From assembly GCA_030040515.1 (NCBI GenBank), contig JASHTO010000739.1:1-6130 (forward strand): a stretch of 6,130 nt of DNA. The letters are read 5' to 3'. The stretch comes from Terriglobia bacterium (GTDB lineage Bacteria; Acidobacteriota; Terriglobia; UBA7540). The translations under genes were made by a program, and so were the position numbers. The notes under the pieces were generated by a model, which saw nothing but the letters and a program-made list of their open reading frames with translations, made no database searches and was not told the origin of the DNA. Below, one piece after another: positions 5,787 through 6,130 of this stretch (position 1 is the first letter of the stretch; each line of letters begins with the position of its first letter).

Positions 5787-6130
5787 TTACTGCCACCTCA
5801 GGAATTCTGTCGCAAATTCCCTCCACGCCGATTTGGGGAGTTCGCCCAGGCAGCCTCGAGCAGGAAGACCACCGTCCTGGCTGGTTGCCCCGAGCGGCAA
5901 CGTGACAGGGATTCTGGGCAGGAGGAATTCGCCCAGCCGGGTGAATTCGTGTTCCAGCCACCGGCTTGCGTGATCGCCCGAGCGAGTAAGGCGCGGGCTC
6001 GCAGCGGAGGGATTCGCGCTGAGGCGGCAGACCCACCCATGGCGATAGGGATCGGAATTGAGCAGTGCGGGCTGTTTTCGCAGAAGGCGGTTCACCGCCA
6101 CCACTTTGCCGCCGACAGTCGAGGGAACGA
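5787..6130 (-). CDS. GcvH-like lipoyl-domain protein, C-terminal part (5' end outside window)
   Basis: The open frame enters from the right edge and ends at TAA 5787-5789, leaving 113 visible codons. The first 40 or so residues look like the second half of a glycine-cleavage H protein fold: a PSTVGGKVVAVN strand-turn-strand, then N-x-LL-x(3)-PALLNSDPY and GW. In true GcvH the lipoyl-lysine lies roughly ten residues before this point, so here it falls outside the window and lipoylation cannot be judged. About 70 residues follow GW, longer than a normal H-protein tail. They include a predicted helix (SRWLEHEFTRLGEFLL), a QDGG turn and a terminal helix (SAWREFATEFL). No other glycine-cleavage gene is visible, and the neighbours are redox and regulatory genes, so a role in glycine catabolism is unlikely. 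I recall similar extended GcvH-like proteins beside NrfD-type clusters, but not firmly. A 213-nt gap with its own promoter signal separates it from hybA. Confidence 0.72.
   Translation of the reverse strand, partial: VPSTVGGKVVAVNRLLRKQPALLNSDPYRHGWVCRLSANPSAASPRLTRSGDHASRWLEHEFTRLGEFLLPRIPVTLPLGATSQDGGLPARGCLGELPKSAWREFATEFLRWQ

Noticed and set aside
5710..5973. Plus-strand open frame (87 codons) across the intergenic region and the GcvH-like gene
   Set aside because: It overlaps the real GcvH-like reading frame and the dyad. Its composition is low in hydrophobic order and has no family resemblance.
1..6130. tRNA or rRNA genes, CRISPR arrays, insertion sequences, phage genes
   Set aside because: By eye I saw no such structure. 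Nearly the whole window is accounted for by the minus-strand genes and one regulatory intergenic region.

Overview
The window is one tightly packed minus-strand gene cluster. It reads from the right end (about 6130) to the left end (about 15), and I see no credible gene on the plus strand. The DNA is fairly GC-rich. The combination of a c-type-heme sensor kinase, a HybA/HybB-type membrane electron-transfer pair, a GcvH-like protein and a bacterial archaemetzincin suggests an Acidobacteriota or deltaproteobacterial-grade organism. That placement is an inference from gene content, with modest confidence.

Layout in transcription order: (1) 6130-5787, the C-terminal part of a GcvH-like (lipoyl-domain fold) protein whose start lies outside the window. 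(2) 5786-5574, a 213-nt intergenic region with a good sigma-54 (-24/-12) promoter match, three copies of a heptamer in alternating orientation with exact 20-bp spacing, and a 14-bp dyad centred about 91 bp upstream of the predicted transcript start. (3) 5573-4758, a HybA-like four-[4Fe-4S] protein with a C-terminal membrane anchor. (4) 4753-3593, a HybB/NrfD-family membrane quinone-reactive subunit. (5) 3537-1912, a membrane histidine kinase whose extracytoplasmic sensor carries CXXCH and CX4CH heme-attachment motifs. (6) 1900-545, an NtrC-family sigma-54-activating response regulator. (7) 548-15, an archaemetzincin-type zinc metalloprotease overlapping the regulator by 4 bp.

The last five genes are separated by 4 nt, 55 nt, 11 nt and -4 nt, so they probably form one operon. 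The proposed logic is as follows. The heme-bearing kinase senses redox state or a ligand outside the membrane and phosphorylates the NtrC-type regulator, which activates a sigma-54 promoter. The only good sigma-54 promoter match I found lies immediately upstream of hybA, so the circuit would control its own operon, including the HybA/HybB electron conduit and the protease. No hydrogenase or other catalytic oxidoreductase subunit is present in the window. The partner of HybA/HybB and the substrate of the protease are therefore unknown.
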